From assembly GCA_944320855.1 (NCBI GenBank), contig CALUJF010000029.1, positions 1 through 35,883 on the forward strand: DNA of 35,883 bases, read 5' to 3'. Made by a program: the position numbers and the translations under genes. The notes beneath the pieces are model-generated. The model searched no databases, had not been told where the DNA came from, and saw nothing but the letters and a program-made list of their open reading frames with translations. This DNA is from an uncultured Phocaeicola sp. (GTDB lineage: Bacteria; Bacteroidota; Bacteroidia; Bacteroidales; Bacteroidaceae). Numbering within the stretch: position 1 is the stretch's first letter; each line of letters opens with the position of its first letter. Positions 8,843-17,375 of this stretch are shown one piece after another.

Positions 8843-8850
8843 TAAATTTG
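8843..8850 (+). promoter_or_regulatory. Bacteroidetes-type -7 box for purH/mre region
   Basis: TAAATTTG fits TAnnTTTG, 26 bases before the purH ATG. No clear TTTG at -33. Confidence 0.5.
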
Positions 8851-8876
8851 TAGCCGAATTTTAAAATACAATAGCA

Positions 8877-9479
8877 ATGTCAGAGTCAAAGAAAATTAAG
8901 ACCGCGCTTATTTCGGTTTATCACAAGGACGGTTTGGATGCGATTATCGCCAAACTGCATGAGGAAGGAGTACAGTTCCTTAGTACAGGTGGAACTCGTC
9001 AGTTTATCGAATCATTAGGTTACCCATGTTTGGCTGTAGAAGACCTTACTACATATCCATCTATTCTTGGTGGACGAGTAAAGACGCTTCATCCGAAAAT
9101 CTTCGGAGGTATCCTTTGCCGCAGAGAACTTGAAAGCGACCGTCAGCAGGTTGAACAGTACGAAATTCCGGAAATTGATTTGGTTATTGTAGACCTTTAT
9201 CCGTTTGAGGCTACAGTTGCGTCTGGAGCAGGCGAACAGGATATCATCGAAAAAATCGATATAGGCGGTATTTCACTTATCCGTGCAGCTGCAAAGAATT
9301 TCAATGATGTAGTGATAATAGCAAGCAAAGAACAGTATCCTGTCCTTCAGAATATCTTGAACGAAAGAGGTGCTGTTACAACACGTGATGAAAGAAAGGC
9401 ATTGGCCCGCGAAGCTTTCGGCGTTTCTTCTCATTATGATACTGCTATTCACGCTTACTTTGCAGAAAATACAAAATAA
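8877..9479 (+). CDS. purH: IMP cyclohydrolase (PurH N-terminal domain only)
   Basis: A 200-residue protein that covers only the N-terminal IMP cyclohydrolase (MGS-like) domain of PurH, which closes FAICAR to IMP in the last step of purine synthesis. Conserved stretches are FLSTGGTRQFIE, VEDLTTYPSILGGRVKTLHPKIFGGIL and LVIVDLYPFEATV, plus IDIGGISLIRAAAKN. Bifunctional PurH is about 500-530 residues; the AICAR formyltransferase domain is missing, and I find no trace of it in the 88 bases before mreB. The end is clean (TAA after AENTK), so this looks like a stand-alone enzyme and not a recent break. The formyltransferase should then be encoded elsewhere. It precedes the mre operon. Confidence 0.9.
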   Translation: MSESKKIKTALISVYHKDGLDAIIAKLHEEGVQFLSTGGTRQFIESLGYPCLAVEDLTTYPSILGGRVKTLHPKIFGGILCRRELESDRQQVEQYEIPEIDLVIVDLYPFEATVASGAGEQDIIEKIDIGGISLIRAAAKNFNDVVIIASKEQYPVLQNILNERGAVTTRDERKALAREAFGVSSHYDTAIHAYFAENTK

Positions 9480-9498
9480 TTTTTTTATTCTATAAACG

Positions 9499-9541
9499 GT
9501 GACAGGATTAGAATGTCTTTCAGACAGGCTGATCCTGACAC
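9499..9541 (+). terminator. Long hairpin between purH and mreB
   Basis: GTGACAGGATTAG (9499-9511) pairs with CTGATCCTGACAC (9529-9541) at 12 of 13 positions counting one G-T. Inside it TGTCT/AGACA (9514-9518, 9522-9526) extends the stem with a 3-base loop. No T-run follows on the plus strand, so it could be a weak terminator, an attenuator or a processing site. Confidence 0.45.
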
Positions 9542-9567
9542 TTATATTAAAAAATAAGACCTAAAAG

Positions 9568-10590
9568 ATGGGATTATTCTCTTTTACACAAGAAATAGCG
9601 ATGGACCTTGGCACAGCCAATACCATCATAATAAGTAATAATAAGATAGTTGTTGATGAGCCTTCTGTAGTGGCCCTTGACAGGCGTACAGAAAAGATGA
9701 TTGCAGTTGGTGAACGTGCAAAACTGATGTATGAGAAGGAAAATCCTAATATCCGTACCGTACGTCCGCTGCGCGATGGTGTGATAGCAGACTTTAATGC
9801 CTGCGAACAGATGATGCGCGGCCTTATCAAGAAAGTAAATCCTGGAAAAAGACTTTTTACACCTTCGTTGAGAATGGTTATCGGTGTGCCTTCAGGTTCT
9901 ACTGAAGTTGAACTTCGTGCCGTACGCGACAGTGCCGAACATGCCGGAGGACGTGACGTGTATTTGCTTTTCGAACCAATGGCTGCCGCTATAGGTATCG
10001 GTCTTGACGTGGAGGCTCCGGAAGGGAACATGATTGTCGATATAGGTGGCGGTTCTACTGAAATTGCCGTTATTTCTTTGGGAGGTATTGTATCAAACAA
10101 CTCAATCCGTATAGCAGGTGACGACCTTACAGCGGATATTCAGGAATATATGAGCCGACAGCATAATGTGAAAGTCAGCGAGCGTATGGCTGAACGTATC
10201 AAAATACACGTAGGTGCTGCATTGACAGACCTTGGCGATGAGGCTCCTGAGGACTATATCGTACGCGGACCTAACCGTATTACCGCTCTCCCTATGGAAG
10301 TTCCTGTGTGCTATCAGGAAATTGCCCACTGTCTGGAAAAGAGTATCGCGAAGATTGAAACAGCTATCCTCAGTGCTTTGGAAAATACACCTCCTGAATT
10401 GTATGCAGATATCGTGAATAACGGTATTTATCTGGCAGGTGGTGGTGCATTGTTAAGAGGATTGTCAAAACGTCTGACAGACAAAATCAACATTCAGTTC
10501 CATGTGGCAGAAGATCCGTTGCTTAGTGTAGCAAAGGGTACAGGCATTGCTTTGAAGAATGTTGACCGTTTCTCTTTCTTGATGCGATAA
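9568..10590 (+). CDS. mreB: Rod-shape actin homologue MreB
   Basis: A 340-residue MreB, the bacterial actin that polymerises under the membrane and guides lateral cell-wall synthesis. Phosphate-1 motif is MDLGTANTIIISNNKIV (12-28), the phosphate-2 loop VDIGGGSTEIAVISLGG (about 157-173), and the adenosine motif IYLAGGGALLRGL (about 288-300). Length and motifs are canonical. The N-terminal GLFSFTQEIAMD includes the amphipathic membrane-touching end. It is the first gene of the mreB-mreC-mreD-mrdA-rodA operon, with mreC 44 bases downstream. Confidence 0.97.
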   Translation: MGLFSFTQEIAMDLGTANTIIISNNKIVVDEPSVVALDRRTEKMIAVGERAKLMYEKENPNIRTVRPLRDGVIADFNACEQMMRGLIKKVNPGKRLFTPSLRMVIGVPSGSTEVELRAVRDSAEHAGGRDVYLLFEPMAAAIGIGLDVEAPEGNMIVDIGGGSTEIAVISLGGIVSNNSIRIAGDDLTADIQEYMSRQHNVKVSERMAERIKIHVGAALTDLGDEAPEDYIVRGPNRITALPMEVPVCYQEIAHCLEKSIAKIETAILSALENTPPELYADIVNNGIYLAGGGALLRGLSKRLTDKINIQFHVAEDPLLSVAKGTGIALKNVDRFSFLMR

Positions 10591-10634
10591 ATCCGTATTA
10601 TTTTTAGCTGATAAAGCTTATTGTATAGAAAAGC

Positions 10635-11534
10635 GTGCGTAATATATTTGATTTTATAGTTAAATATTCTCATTGGGCTTTGTTTATATTGCTCCAGTTG
10701 CTGGCAGCAATTTTACTATTCAGGTTCAATAGCTTTCAGGGAAGTGTGTGGTTTACCTCTGCGTCCGAAGTAACGGCTTCTGTTACCAAGGTAGCATCGG
10801 AGGTGACGCGCTACTTCGGACTTGAAAAGATGAATCGTGACCTTACGGAACGTAATGTTTATCTGATGCAGCAACTGGAATATTACAAGGCATTGGCAGG
10901 CCAAAAAGAAGAAAACAATGACAGCCTTATAGTTATTCAGGGTTTGCAGAAAACTATCCGTACAGATTCTTCTGTGGTTGTGATGAAGGAGCCTCCGACC
11001 TTGATGGACCGTTCGTTTGTGATATGTCCGGCAAGGGTGGTAAACATCAGTGTAAGGCGACTTGACAATTATTTGGCTATTGACAAAGGTGAAGCGAATG
11101 GGGTACGCACCGGAATGGGAGTTATCAGCGGTACGGGAGTGGTAGGCATAGTATGTCGTACTTCAAAAAACTATTCGCTTGTGCTTCCCGTGATAAATTC
11201 AGGTAGCAGTATCAGTTGTAAGATAGCACGTACGGATTATTTCGGTTTCCTGAAATGGGAGGGAGGAGACCCTCTGACTGCCTTTATGACCGATGTACCA
11301 CGACATGCCGAGTATGAGATAGGAGATACGGTGGTAACGAGCGGACACAGTACGGTATTTATAGAGGGAATACCGGTAGGTACAGTTGCAACTAAAGATG
11401 AAAGCGACGATGAAATGTCGTTTACTTTAGGTATTCATCTGTTTACTGATTTCGGAAGACTGAATGATGTGTATGTAATGGCTTTGCCTCCACGTGAGGA
11501 ATTGACAGAGCTGGAAAAGGATATAAAATACTGA
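10635..11534 (+). CDS. mreC: Rod-shape protein MreC
   Basis: A 299-residue bitopic membrane protein. Residues about 13-30 (HWALFILLQLLAAILLFRF) are the membrane anchor, a coiled coil follows (about 62-100), and the periplasmic beta domains hold the family stretch AIDKGEANGVRTGMGVISGTGVVGIV. MreC links MreB to PBP2 and RodA. It starts with GTG at 10635; the N-terminus fits the family. The stop is 2 bases before mreD, so translation may be coupled. Normal length for Bacteroidetes. Confidence 0.93.
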   Translation: MRNIFDFIVKYSHWALFILLQLLAAILLFRFNSFQGSVWFTSASEVTASVTKVASEVTRYFGLEKMNRDLTERNVYLMQQLEYYKALAGQKEENNDSLIVIQGLQKTIRTDSSVVVMKEPPTLMDRSFVICPARVVNISVRRLDNYLAIDKGEANGVRTGMGVISGTGVVGIVCRTSKNYSLVLPVINSGSSISCKIARTDYFGFLKWEGGDPLTAFMTDVPRHAEYEIGDTVVTSGHSTVFIEGIPVGTVATKDESDDEMSFTLGIHLFTDFGRLNDVYVMALPPREELTELEKDIKY

Positions 11535-11536
11535 AT

Positions 11537-12040
11537 ATGACAGCTACATGGGTAGATAAGATAAAATGGTTTGTCATCCTTGTATTGATACAGGGTGTGA
11601 TAATAAGTCAGGTACAGATATCGCGTTATGCTGTACCTTTGCTTTATGTAGTGTTTATTCTGAAACTTCCATCGGATACAGGACGAAAGTCCTTGCTCTT
11701 TTATTCATTCCTTATAGGTTTGTGTGTCGATGTTTTTGGAAATACTCCCGGACTTAATGCTACTGCATCCTTATGGCTTGCCATGGCAAGACCGCTGTTG
11801 CTGAGATGGCAGACATCGCGTGATGCTGCAGAATCGTTTGTCCCAGGGATAAAATCCATGCGTTTTGCACCTTATCTCAGGTATGTATTGCCTTCGGTGT
11901 TGCTGCATTCTGCTGTGCTGAATGTCATTGATGCGTTCTCGATAGCCAAAGCATCCGATGTTGCCATTGCCACACTTGCAGATACAGCTGTCACTGTGGT
12001 CCTTATAATGATAATAGAATTAGTAGGGAGGAAGAAATAG
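11537..12040 (+). CDS. mreD: Rod-shape protein MreD
   Basis: A 167-residue polytopic membrane protein with about five hydrophobic segments. Sequence is poorly conserved in MreD, but position, size and topology fit: it lies directly between mreC (2-base gap) and mrdA (1-base overlap, TAGTG). Residues YSFLIGLCVDVFGNTPGLNATAS match the conserved GLxxDxxxxxxxGxxA region of MreD. Confidence 0.9.
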   Translation: MTATWVDKIKWFVILVLIQGVIISQVQISRYAVPLLYVVFILKLPSDTGRKSLLFYSFLIGLCVDVFGNTPGLNATASLWLAMARPLLLRWQTSRDAAESFVPGIKSMRFAPYLRYVLPSVLLHSAVLNVIDAFSIAKASDVAIATLADTAVTVVLIMIIELVGRKK

Positions 12041-13890
12041 TGAAACGGGATTATCAGCTCGAAAAAAGAAAATATACTATCGGAGGAGTAGTAATCCTTA
12101 TTGTTCTGGTTTTTATCATACGTCTGTTCACTCTGCAGATAATGAGTGACGATTATAAGCGTAATGCGGACAGCAACGCTCTATTGCAGAGAATAAAATA
12201 TCCACCGCGCGGACTGATTTATGACAGACAGGGAAGACTGCTCGTGTTCAACCAGCCGGCATACGATATTACAGTGGTTATGAAAGAGGTCGAGAAATTC
12301 GATACTCTTGAACTTGCCACATCTCTTGGTGTCACAAAAGATTTTCTTGTAAAACGCTTTAAGGATATAAAAAACCGTCGTTTGAATCCTGGATATTCGA
12401 GATATACACATCAGGTTCTGCTAACCCAACTTTCTTCGGAAGATTGTGCCGTATTTCGTGAAAAGCTTTTTAATTTTCCGGGATTCTATATTCAGGCCAG
12501 AACCGTAAGACAGTATGGCTATGATTGCGGAGCGCATATTCTTGGCGATATAGCCGAAGTATCAAAAGGAGAGATAGAAGATGACCCTTATTACAAGCGG
12601 GGCGACTTTATAGGCAAGTTAGGCGTAGAGCGTTCGTATGAAACCCAGTTGAGAGGAGAGAAGGGAGTAGAGGTTCTGCTTCGTGATGCTCATGGAAGAA
12701 TACAGGGAAACTATATGAACGGGGCTTTCGATAAGGCTCCTGTTGCCGGAAAGAATCTTAAACTCAGTCTTGATATTGAGTTGCAGGCTTTGGGAGAAAG
12801 ACTCTTAGAGGGAAAGATTGGAAGTATTGTTGCCATTGAGCCTTCTACCGGCGAAGTGCTGTGTCTTGTTTCATCTCCTTCTTATAATCCGCATCTGATG
12901 GTGGGCAGGCACAGAGGGGAGAATCATCTGAAACTTTCGGAAGACCCATGGAAACCATTGTTGAACCGTGCCATTATGGGTACATATCCTCCGGGTTCCA
13001 CATTCAAGACTTCGCAGGCCTTGACATTCCTCCAAGAAGGTATTATCAACACCGAAACACAGTATCCGTGTTCACACGGTTTCAATTTCAGAGGGTTGCA
13101 TGTCGGTTGCCATGCTCATGGCTCGCCGTTGCCTGTCATACCGGCTTTAGCCACTTCGTGCAATGCATATTTCTGCTGGGGATTATATTACATGATTGGA
13201 GCACGCAGCAAGTACGGTTCCGTCCAGAATGCCATGAATACATGGCGCGACTATATGGTGTCTATGGGATTCGGATATACACTCGGAATCGACCTTCCGG
13301 GAGAAAAACGAGGTATGATACCTAATGCTGCATTCTACGACAAGGCTTACCGTGGTTCGTGGAACGGACTTACCATCATAAGTATCTCAATAGGTCAGGG
13401 TGAGGTTACTTTGACTCCGTTACAGATAGCAAATCTTGGAGCGACCATAGCAAACAGAGGTTATTACATCACGCCTCATGTAGTAAAAGAAGTGGAGGGT
13501 GACGTTTTGGATAAGAAATACTCGGAGAAGCATTTCACTAAAGTAGACCGTTCGCATTATGATGAAGTTGTTCAAGGAATGCGTGCTGCAGTTTTGGGAG
13601 GAACGTGTCGTGGTGCCAATATGCCGGATATTGAAGTGTGCGGTAAGACCGGAACCGCTCAGAATAAGGGTAAAGACCATTCGGCCTTTATGGGATTTGC
13701 TCCAATGAACGACCCGAAGATAGCGATTGCCGTGTATGTAGAGAATGGCGGATTCGGTGCGGTTTACGGAGTTCCTATCGGAAAACTGATGATGGAAAAA
13801 TATTTGAAAGGTGAACTTTCGCCACAGAGTCAGTTGCAGGCTGATGAAATACAGAAACGAAGAATAAATTATGGCTTACAAGAAAGATAG
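12040..13890 (+). CDS. mrdA: Penicillin-binding protein 2 (peptidoglycan transpeptidase)
   Basis: A 616-residue class B PBP that cross-links lateral wall peptidoglycan in the Rod complex. One membrane anchor at about 13-31 (YTIGGVVILIVLVFIIRLFTL), then the PBP dimerisation domain with RGLIYDRQGRLL, and the transpeptidase domain with active-site STFK (Ser320-Lys323), SCN (Ser373-Asn375) and KTG (536-538). All three motifs are intact. The GTG start at 12040 shares its G with the mreD stop and has GGGAGG upstream. The end overlaps rodA by 20 bases. Shape and gene context separate it from FtsI. Confidence 0.95.
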   Translation: MKRDYQLEKRKYTIGGVVILIVLVFIIRLFTLQIMSDDYKRNADSNALLQRIKYPPRGLIYDRQGRLLVFNQPAYDITVVMKEVEKFDTLELATSLGVTKDFLVKRFKDIKNRRLNPGYSRYTHQVLLTQLSSEDCAVFREKLFNFPGFYIQARTVRQYGYDCGAHILGDIAEVSKGEIEDDPYYKRGDFIGKLGVERSYETQLRGEKGVEVLLRDAHGRIQGNYMNGAFDKAPVAGKNLKLSLDIELQALGERLLEGKIGSIVAIEPSTGEVLCLVSSPSYNPHLMVGRHRGENHLKLSEDPWKPLLNRAIMGTYPPGSTFKTSQALTFLQEGIINTETQYPCSHGFNFRGLHVGCHAHGSPLPVIPALATSCNAYFCWGLYYMIGARSKYGSVQNAMNTWRDYMVSMGFGYTLGIDLPGEKRGMIPNAAFYDKAYRGSWNGLTIISISIGQGEVTLTPLQIANLGATIANRGYYITPHVVKEVEGDVLDKKYSEKHFTKVDRSHYDEVVQGMRAAVLGGTCRGANMPDIEVCGKTGTAQNKGKDHSAFMGFAPMNDPKIAIAVYVENGGFGAVYGVPIGKLMMEKYLKGELSPQSQLQADEIQKRRINYGLQER

Positions 13891-15337
13891 TATATTTAAG
13901 AATGTAGACTGGTGGACAGTACTTTTGTATCTGCTGCTGGTAATTAGCGGATGGTTCAGCATTTGCGGAGCCAGCTATGACTATGGCGAACCGAATTTTC
14001 TCGATTTCGGACTACGCTCAGGAAAGCAGCTGATATGGATAGCCTGTTCCCTCTGTCTTGCTTCTGTTATATTATCATTGGACCACCGTTTTTTCGATAC
14101 CTATGCATTTCTTATATTCGGAATACTGCTGTTGTTGCTGTTTGCCACGATTTTCAATCCGAATGAGATAAAAGGTTCCAAATCATGGATTGTATTAGGT
14201 CCTGTCAGCATACAGCCGGCTGAGTTTGCAAAATTCGGAACGGCACTTGCGCTGGCCAAGTTCATGGGAGAGTATACCTATTCGATGGCAAACAGGAAAC
14301 ATATGATAGCTACGTTGGCCATTATTTTAGTGCCGATGTTTCTTATTATAATGCAGAAAGAAACAGGTTCGGCTTTGGTATATCTTTCATTTTTCCTGAT
14401 GTTATATCGTGAGGGAATGCCCGGAGCTATACTTTTCACGGGAGTGTGTGCTGTAATATACTTTATTGTGGGAATAAGATTCTCTATAGTACAGATGGCC
14501 GACGGTATTACACCATGGGGGGAATTTGCAGTTCTGTCGCTGATAATAATTCTTACTTCCGGTCTTATATGGGTGTATTGTAAGGCCTCGCGTAAACTTG
14601 CAATGATGGTTCTTGGAGTAGGAATATCAGGCATCATATTAGGTGTACTGTTTTCGTTTTATGTGATACCTTTCAATATGGTGTATATGCTGCTTGTGAT
14701 GATTGTAGTGCTGTTCTTTACAATGATAGTCTTTTTCCTTCGCGAAAGGCTATACAGTTTTCTTTATATATCCGTATTTGTGATAGGTTCTGCAGCCTTT
14801 CTGTTTTCTACTGACTATGTGTTTTCCAATGTTCTCGAACCTCACCAGAAAGTTAGAATTGAGGTCCTTCTTGGTATGAAGGACGACCCTTCAGGCGCCG
14901 GATATAATGTAAATCAGAGTAAAATAGCCATAGGTTCAGGTGGATTGACAGGTAAGGGATTCCTGAACGGTACTCAGACAAAACTTAAGTATGTACCTGA
15001 ACAGGATACCGACTTCATATTCTGTACGGTGGGCGAGGAGCAGGGATTCTTGGGCTCATCAGTTGTGCTTATACTATATCTATCATTGATATTGCGACTC
15101 ATCACCCTTGCCGAAAGGCAGCCTACACGTTTTGCACGTGTATATGGATATAGTGTGATGAGTATATTCTTTTTCCATCTGTTTATAAATGTAGGAATGG
15201 TGTTGGGGCTTACTCCGGTGATAGGTATTCCGTTGCCTTTCTTCAGTTATGGAGGTTCGTCGCTTTGGGGCTTTACCATTTTGCTGTTTGTATTCTTAAG
15301 AATAGATGCGGCAAGATACGGGAACGTCAATTCCTGA
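13871..15337 (+). CDS. rodA: Peptidoglycan polymerase RodA (SEDS family)
   Basis: A 488-residue SEDS glycosyltransferase that builds glycan strands with PBP2. About ten or more membrane helices. Family motifs include GSKSWIVLGPVSIQPAEFAKF (about 103-122), the catalytic-side TDFIFCTVGEEQGFLGS (about 378-394) and PLPFFSYGGSSLW near the end. It is about 100 residues longer than E. coli RodA, with extra hydrophobic segments in the middle (about 220-320), which is usual for Bacteroidetes. It overlaps mrdA by 20 bases. Its stop is 2 bases from the converging gldH stop. Confidence 0.95.
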   Translation: MAYKKDSIFKNVDWWTVLLYLLLVISGWFSICGASYDYGEPNFLDFGLRSGKQLIWIACSLCLASVILSLDHRFFDTYAFLIFGILLLLLFATIFNPNEIKGSKSWIVLGPVSIQPAEFAKFGTALALAKFMGEYTYSMANRKHMIATLAIILVPMFLIIMQKETGSALVYLSFFLMLYREGMPGAILFTGVCAVIYFIVGIRFSIVQMADGITPWGEFAVLSLIIILTSGLIWVYCKASRKLAMMVLGVGISGIILGVLFSFYVIPFNMVYMLLVMIVVLFFTMIVFFLRERLYSFLYISVFVIGSAAFLFSTDYVFSNVLEPHQKVRIEVLLGMKDDPSGAGYNVNQSKIAIGSGGLTGKGFLNGTQTKLKYVPEQDTDFIFCTVGEEQGFLGSSVVLILYLSLILRLITLAERQPTRFARVYGYSVMSIFFFHLFINVGMVLGLTPVIGIPLPFFSYGGSSLWGFTILLFVFLRIDAARYGNVNS

Positions 15338-15339
15338 AA

Positions 15340-15807
15340 TCATTCTTTTGTTATTTTCACTCCGACATTAGTTATTGCCTGTAGGGTAAAATCTTTCATT
15401 ATGTGAGATACCTTTATAACAGAGTCACATCCTTCACTGTATACGAATGAGGGTCCTTCAGATTCATACTGGTAATATCCGCTTGCCGTACCGTTGCTGT
15501 TCCAGTTTCCACGGTCGTTAGCCAGGTACAGGTGCACAGTGTCAGGTCCTGTTTTCCCCGGAAGCGATACTGACAGCCATAAATCCCTGTAAGGATAACT
15601 GACGGTATGCCTTATTCCTATATTCGTAAGATATGTACCATTTTCGATACTGTCCGGCAGAGTAAAACATACAGTATCGGTTCTGCTCCATTTGTCGTCA
15701 TTTATTGAGCGGTAATGATGATAAACGGTTTTTGTAGTACATGAGATTATTGTCATGCATGCAACAATAATCATCAATATCCATTTAGCTTTGTTTTTCG
15801 GTTTCAT
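15340..15807 (-). CDS. gldH: GldH-family lipoprotein
   Basis: A 155-residue lipoprotein: positive N-terminus, hydrophobic core and lipobox IISC with Cys23 as the likely lipidated residue. The rest is beta-rich with YRDLWLSVSLPG and DTVHLYLANDRGNWNGNG-like turns (actual residues NRGNWNSNG region about 95-110), the pattern of GldH. GldH is needed for gliding in Flavobacterium, yet homologues are common in non-gliding Bacteroidales, where the role is unknown. The neighbours (a PSP1 gene and holB) are the usual ones. Start at the ATG at 15807. Confidence 0.82.
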   Translation of the reverse strand: MKPKNKAKWILMIIVACMTIISCTTKTVYHHYRSINDDKWSRTDTVCFTLPDSIENGTYLTNIGIRHTVSYPYRDLWLSVSLPGKTGPDTVHLYLANDRGNWNSNGTASGYYQYESEGPSFVYSEGCDSVIKVSHIMKDFTLQAITNVGVKITKE

Positions 15808-15838
15808 ATAGCAGTGTTATAGCCTTTGTCACTAAATG

Positions 15839-15883
15839 AGACACACAGGCATGACTGTGTTGCTTATTCCTGCCTGTGTGTCT
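15839..15883 (-). terminator. Strong hairpin between the PSP1 gene and gldH
   Basis: AGACACACAGGCA (15839-15851) pairs perfectly with TGCCTGTGTGTCT (15871-15883), 13 bp with a 19-base loop. It lies downstream of the PSP1 gene on the minus strand. The T-run is poor (CTCATTT), so partial termination or an mRNA-stabilising stem are both possible. Confidence 0.55.
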
Positions 15884-15915
15884 GTTGCTTTATAATCGTT
15901 TAATAGCCGTTTACG

Positions 15916-17328
15916 TTATTGCGGAAGGTTGTTCTCATTTACTTTTCCTTCTACCGGCCTTTGCTGATTGTTAGGTCTTGGTCCCTGTTGCCCCTGATTA
16001 CCGTTCTGCTGTCGCTTGTTCTGGTTAACTTTATATTTGTTGCGCTGGTTCTTAGGCCTGTTGTCGTTCTGTTTTTCCTGTTCTGCATTAGGCTGTTCCT
16101 GCTGCGGCTTTTGTTGCTGCTTTTGTTGCTGCTTTTGTTGCTGTTGTCCCTTCTGCTGTCTGTTCTGGTTATTCTGAGCGTTCTGTTTTTCCGTTACAGG
16201 CTGTTCCGCCTCACCCGGAGTCTGCTGGCTGTTTTTGTTTTTCTTCTTCTTGTTTTTAGAATTCTTGTTCTTGTCGAATCTTGTCAGGCTTTCCTGTTCC
16301 AGCAAATCTTTAGACTTGCGTTCATCCCTTATGCTTTCTCCGCCGTCTAACTTTTCAGGCTTCTCGCCGTTTCTGTTCATGCCGATAACCTCGAATGCAC
16401 GTCGTGCACTGATGGTACATTCGTTTGCAAGGAAACTCTTGTCTGTGCTATAAGTTATTTTTCCGGCCAGGATATCAGCCTTGAAGTAATAATATGTAGC
16501 ATCTTTGGTTTCAAGTTCGATTTCCTTGCTTGGCAAGCGTTTCTGGCATTCCACGTATGCGTCAACCTCATAGTTAAGACAGCATTTCAGTTTTGCACAC
16601 TGTCCTGCCAGCTTTTGAGGATTCAATGAAATGTCCTGATATCTTGCAGCACTGGTAGATACAGATATGAAACTTGTCATCCATGTGGCGCAGCACAGTT
16701 CTCTTCCGCAAGGGCCTATACCACCGATTCGTCCGGCTTCCTGACGTGCACCAATCTGTTTCATTTCGATGCGTACCTTGAAAGCGTCAGCCAGAACTTT
16801 GATAAGCTGTCTGAAGTCTACACGTTCATCAGCTATATAGTAGAATATGGCCTTGTTTCCGTCGCCCTGATATTCCACATCGCCAATCTTCATTTTCAGG
16901 CCAAGGTCTTCGGCTATCTTTCTTGAGCGTATCATAGTCTGATGCTCGCGCGATTTTGCCTCCTCATATTTTTCCATATCAACAGGTTTTGCCTTGCGGT
17001 AAACTCTCTTGATTTCTGCATCAGGGCGTATGTTAGCCTTTTTCATCTGTAGAGGCACTAATCTTCCTGTCAGAGTCACAGTACCGATGTCATGTCCCGG
17101 ACTGGCTTCGACGGCTACTATATCGCCTTTCATAAGCGGCAGACGGTTGCTGTTCTTGTAATATCCCTTTCTGGTATTCTTGAACTGCACTTCCACCATG
17201 TCCTGCTCGTCCGCATTGCCTGGAATGTCTGCCATCCAGTCGTATGTATTCAGCTTGTTGTCCTGCCTTCCGCAACCGCTGCATGCAAGACATCCGCTAC
17301 CATTTTTCAATTTAAATTCGTTGTCCAT
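15916..17328 (-). CDS. PSP1/RicT-like protein with Q/N/K-rich tail
   Basis: A 470-residue protein. Residues about 35-310 contain the PSP1 domain with cysteine motifs GPCGRELCCATW (about 206-217) and GQCAKLKCCLNYE (about 241-253), as in RicT (YaaT). RicT belongs to a complex with Fe-S clusters affecting RNA maturation and development in Bacillus. A short N-terminal Cys cluster (CLACSGC, 13-19) may be an additional metal site. From about 345 on the sequence is disordered, lysine-rich and then Q/N-rich, with three exact 12-base repeats (16108-16143) encoding QQQK. Context with holB and gldH is the usual one. The role in Bacteroidales is unknown. Confidence 0.88.
   Translation of the reverse strand: MDNEFKLKNGSGCLACSGCGRQDNKLNTYDWMADIPGNADEQDMVEVQFKNTRKGYYKNSNRLPLMKGDIVAVEASPGHDIGTVTLTGRLVPLQMKKANIRPDAEIKRVYRKAKPVDMEKYEEAKSREHQTMIRSRKIAEDLGLKMKIGDVEYQGDGNKAIFYYIADERVDFRQLIKVLADAFKVRIEMKQIGARQEAGRIGGIGPCGRELCCATWMTSFISVSTSAARYQDISLNPQKLAGQCAKLKCCLNYEVDAYVECQKRLPSKEIELETKDATYYYFKADILAGKITYSTDKSFLANECTISARRAFEVIGMNRNGEKPEKLDGGESIRDERKSKDLLEQESLTRFDKNKNSKNKKKKNKNSQQTPGEAEQPVTEKQNAQNNQNRQQKGQQQQKQQQKQQQKPQQEQPNAEQEKQNDNRPKNQRNKYKVNQNKRQQNGNQGQQGPRPNNQQRPVEGKVNENNLPQ
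16108..16143. repeat. Three exact 12-bp coding repeats in the Q-rich tail
   Basis: CTTTTGTTGCTG occurs three times without mismatch. Read on the minus strand it encodes QQQK units of the PSP1-protein tail. The unit keeps the frame, so copy number could vary. Confidence 0.85.
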
Positions 17329-17375
17329 ATTATATATGTTTAATAGCCGGTCATAAACAGTTGGTCCGGCATTTA

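Noticed and set aside
15919-16350. Leucine-rich plus-strand ORF that looks like a membrane protein
   Set aside because: It is the antisense reading of the Q/K-rich tail of the PSP1-type gene; CAG/CAA codons read backwards give Leu.
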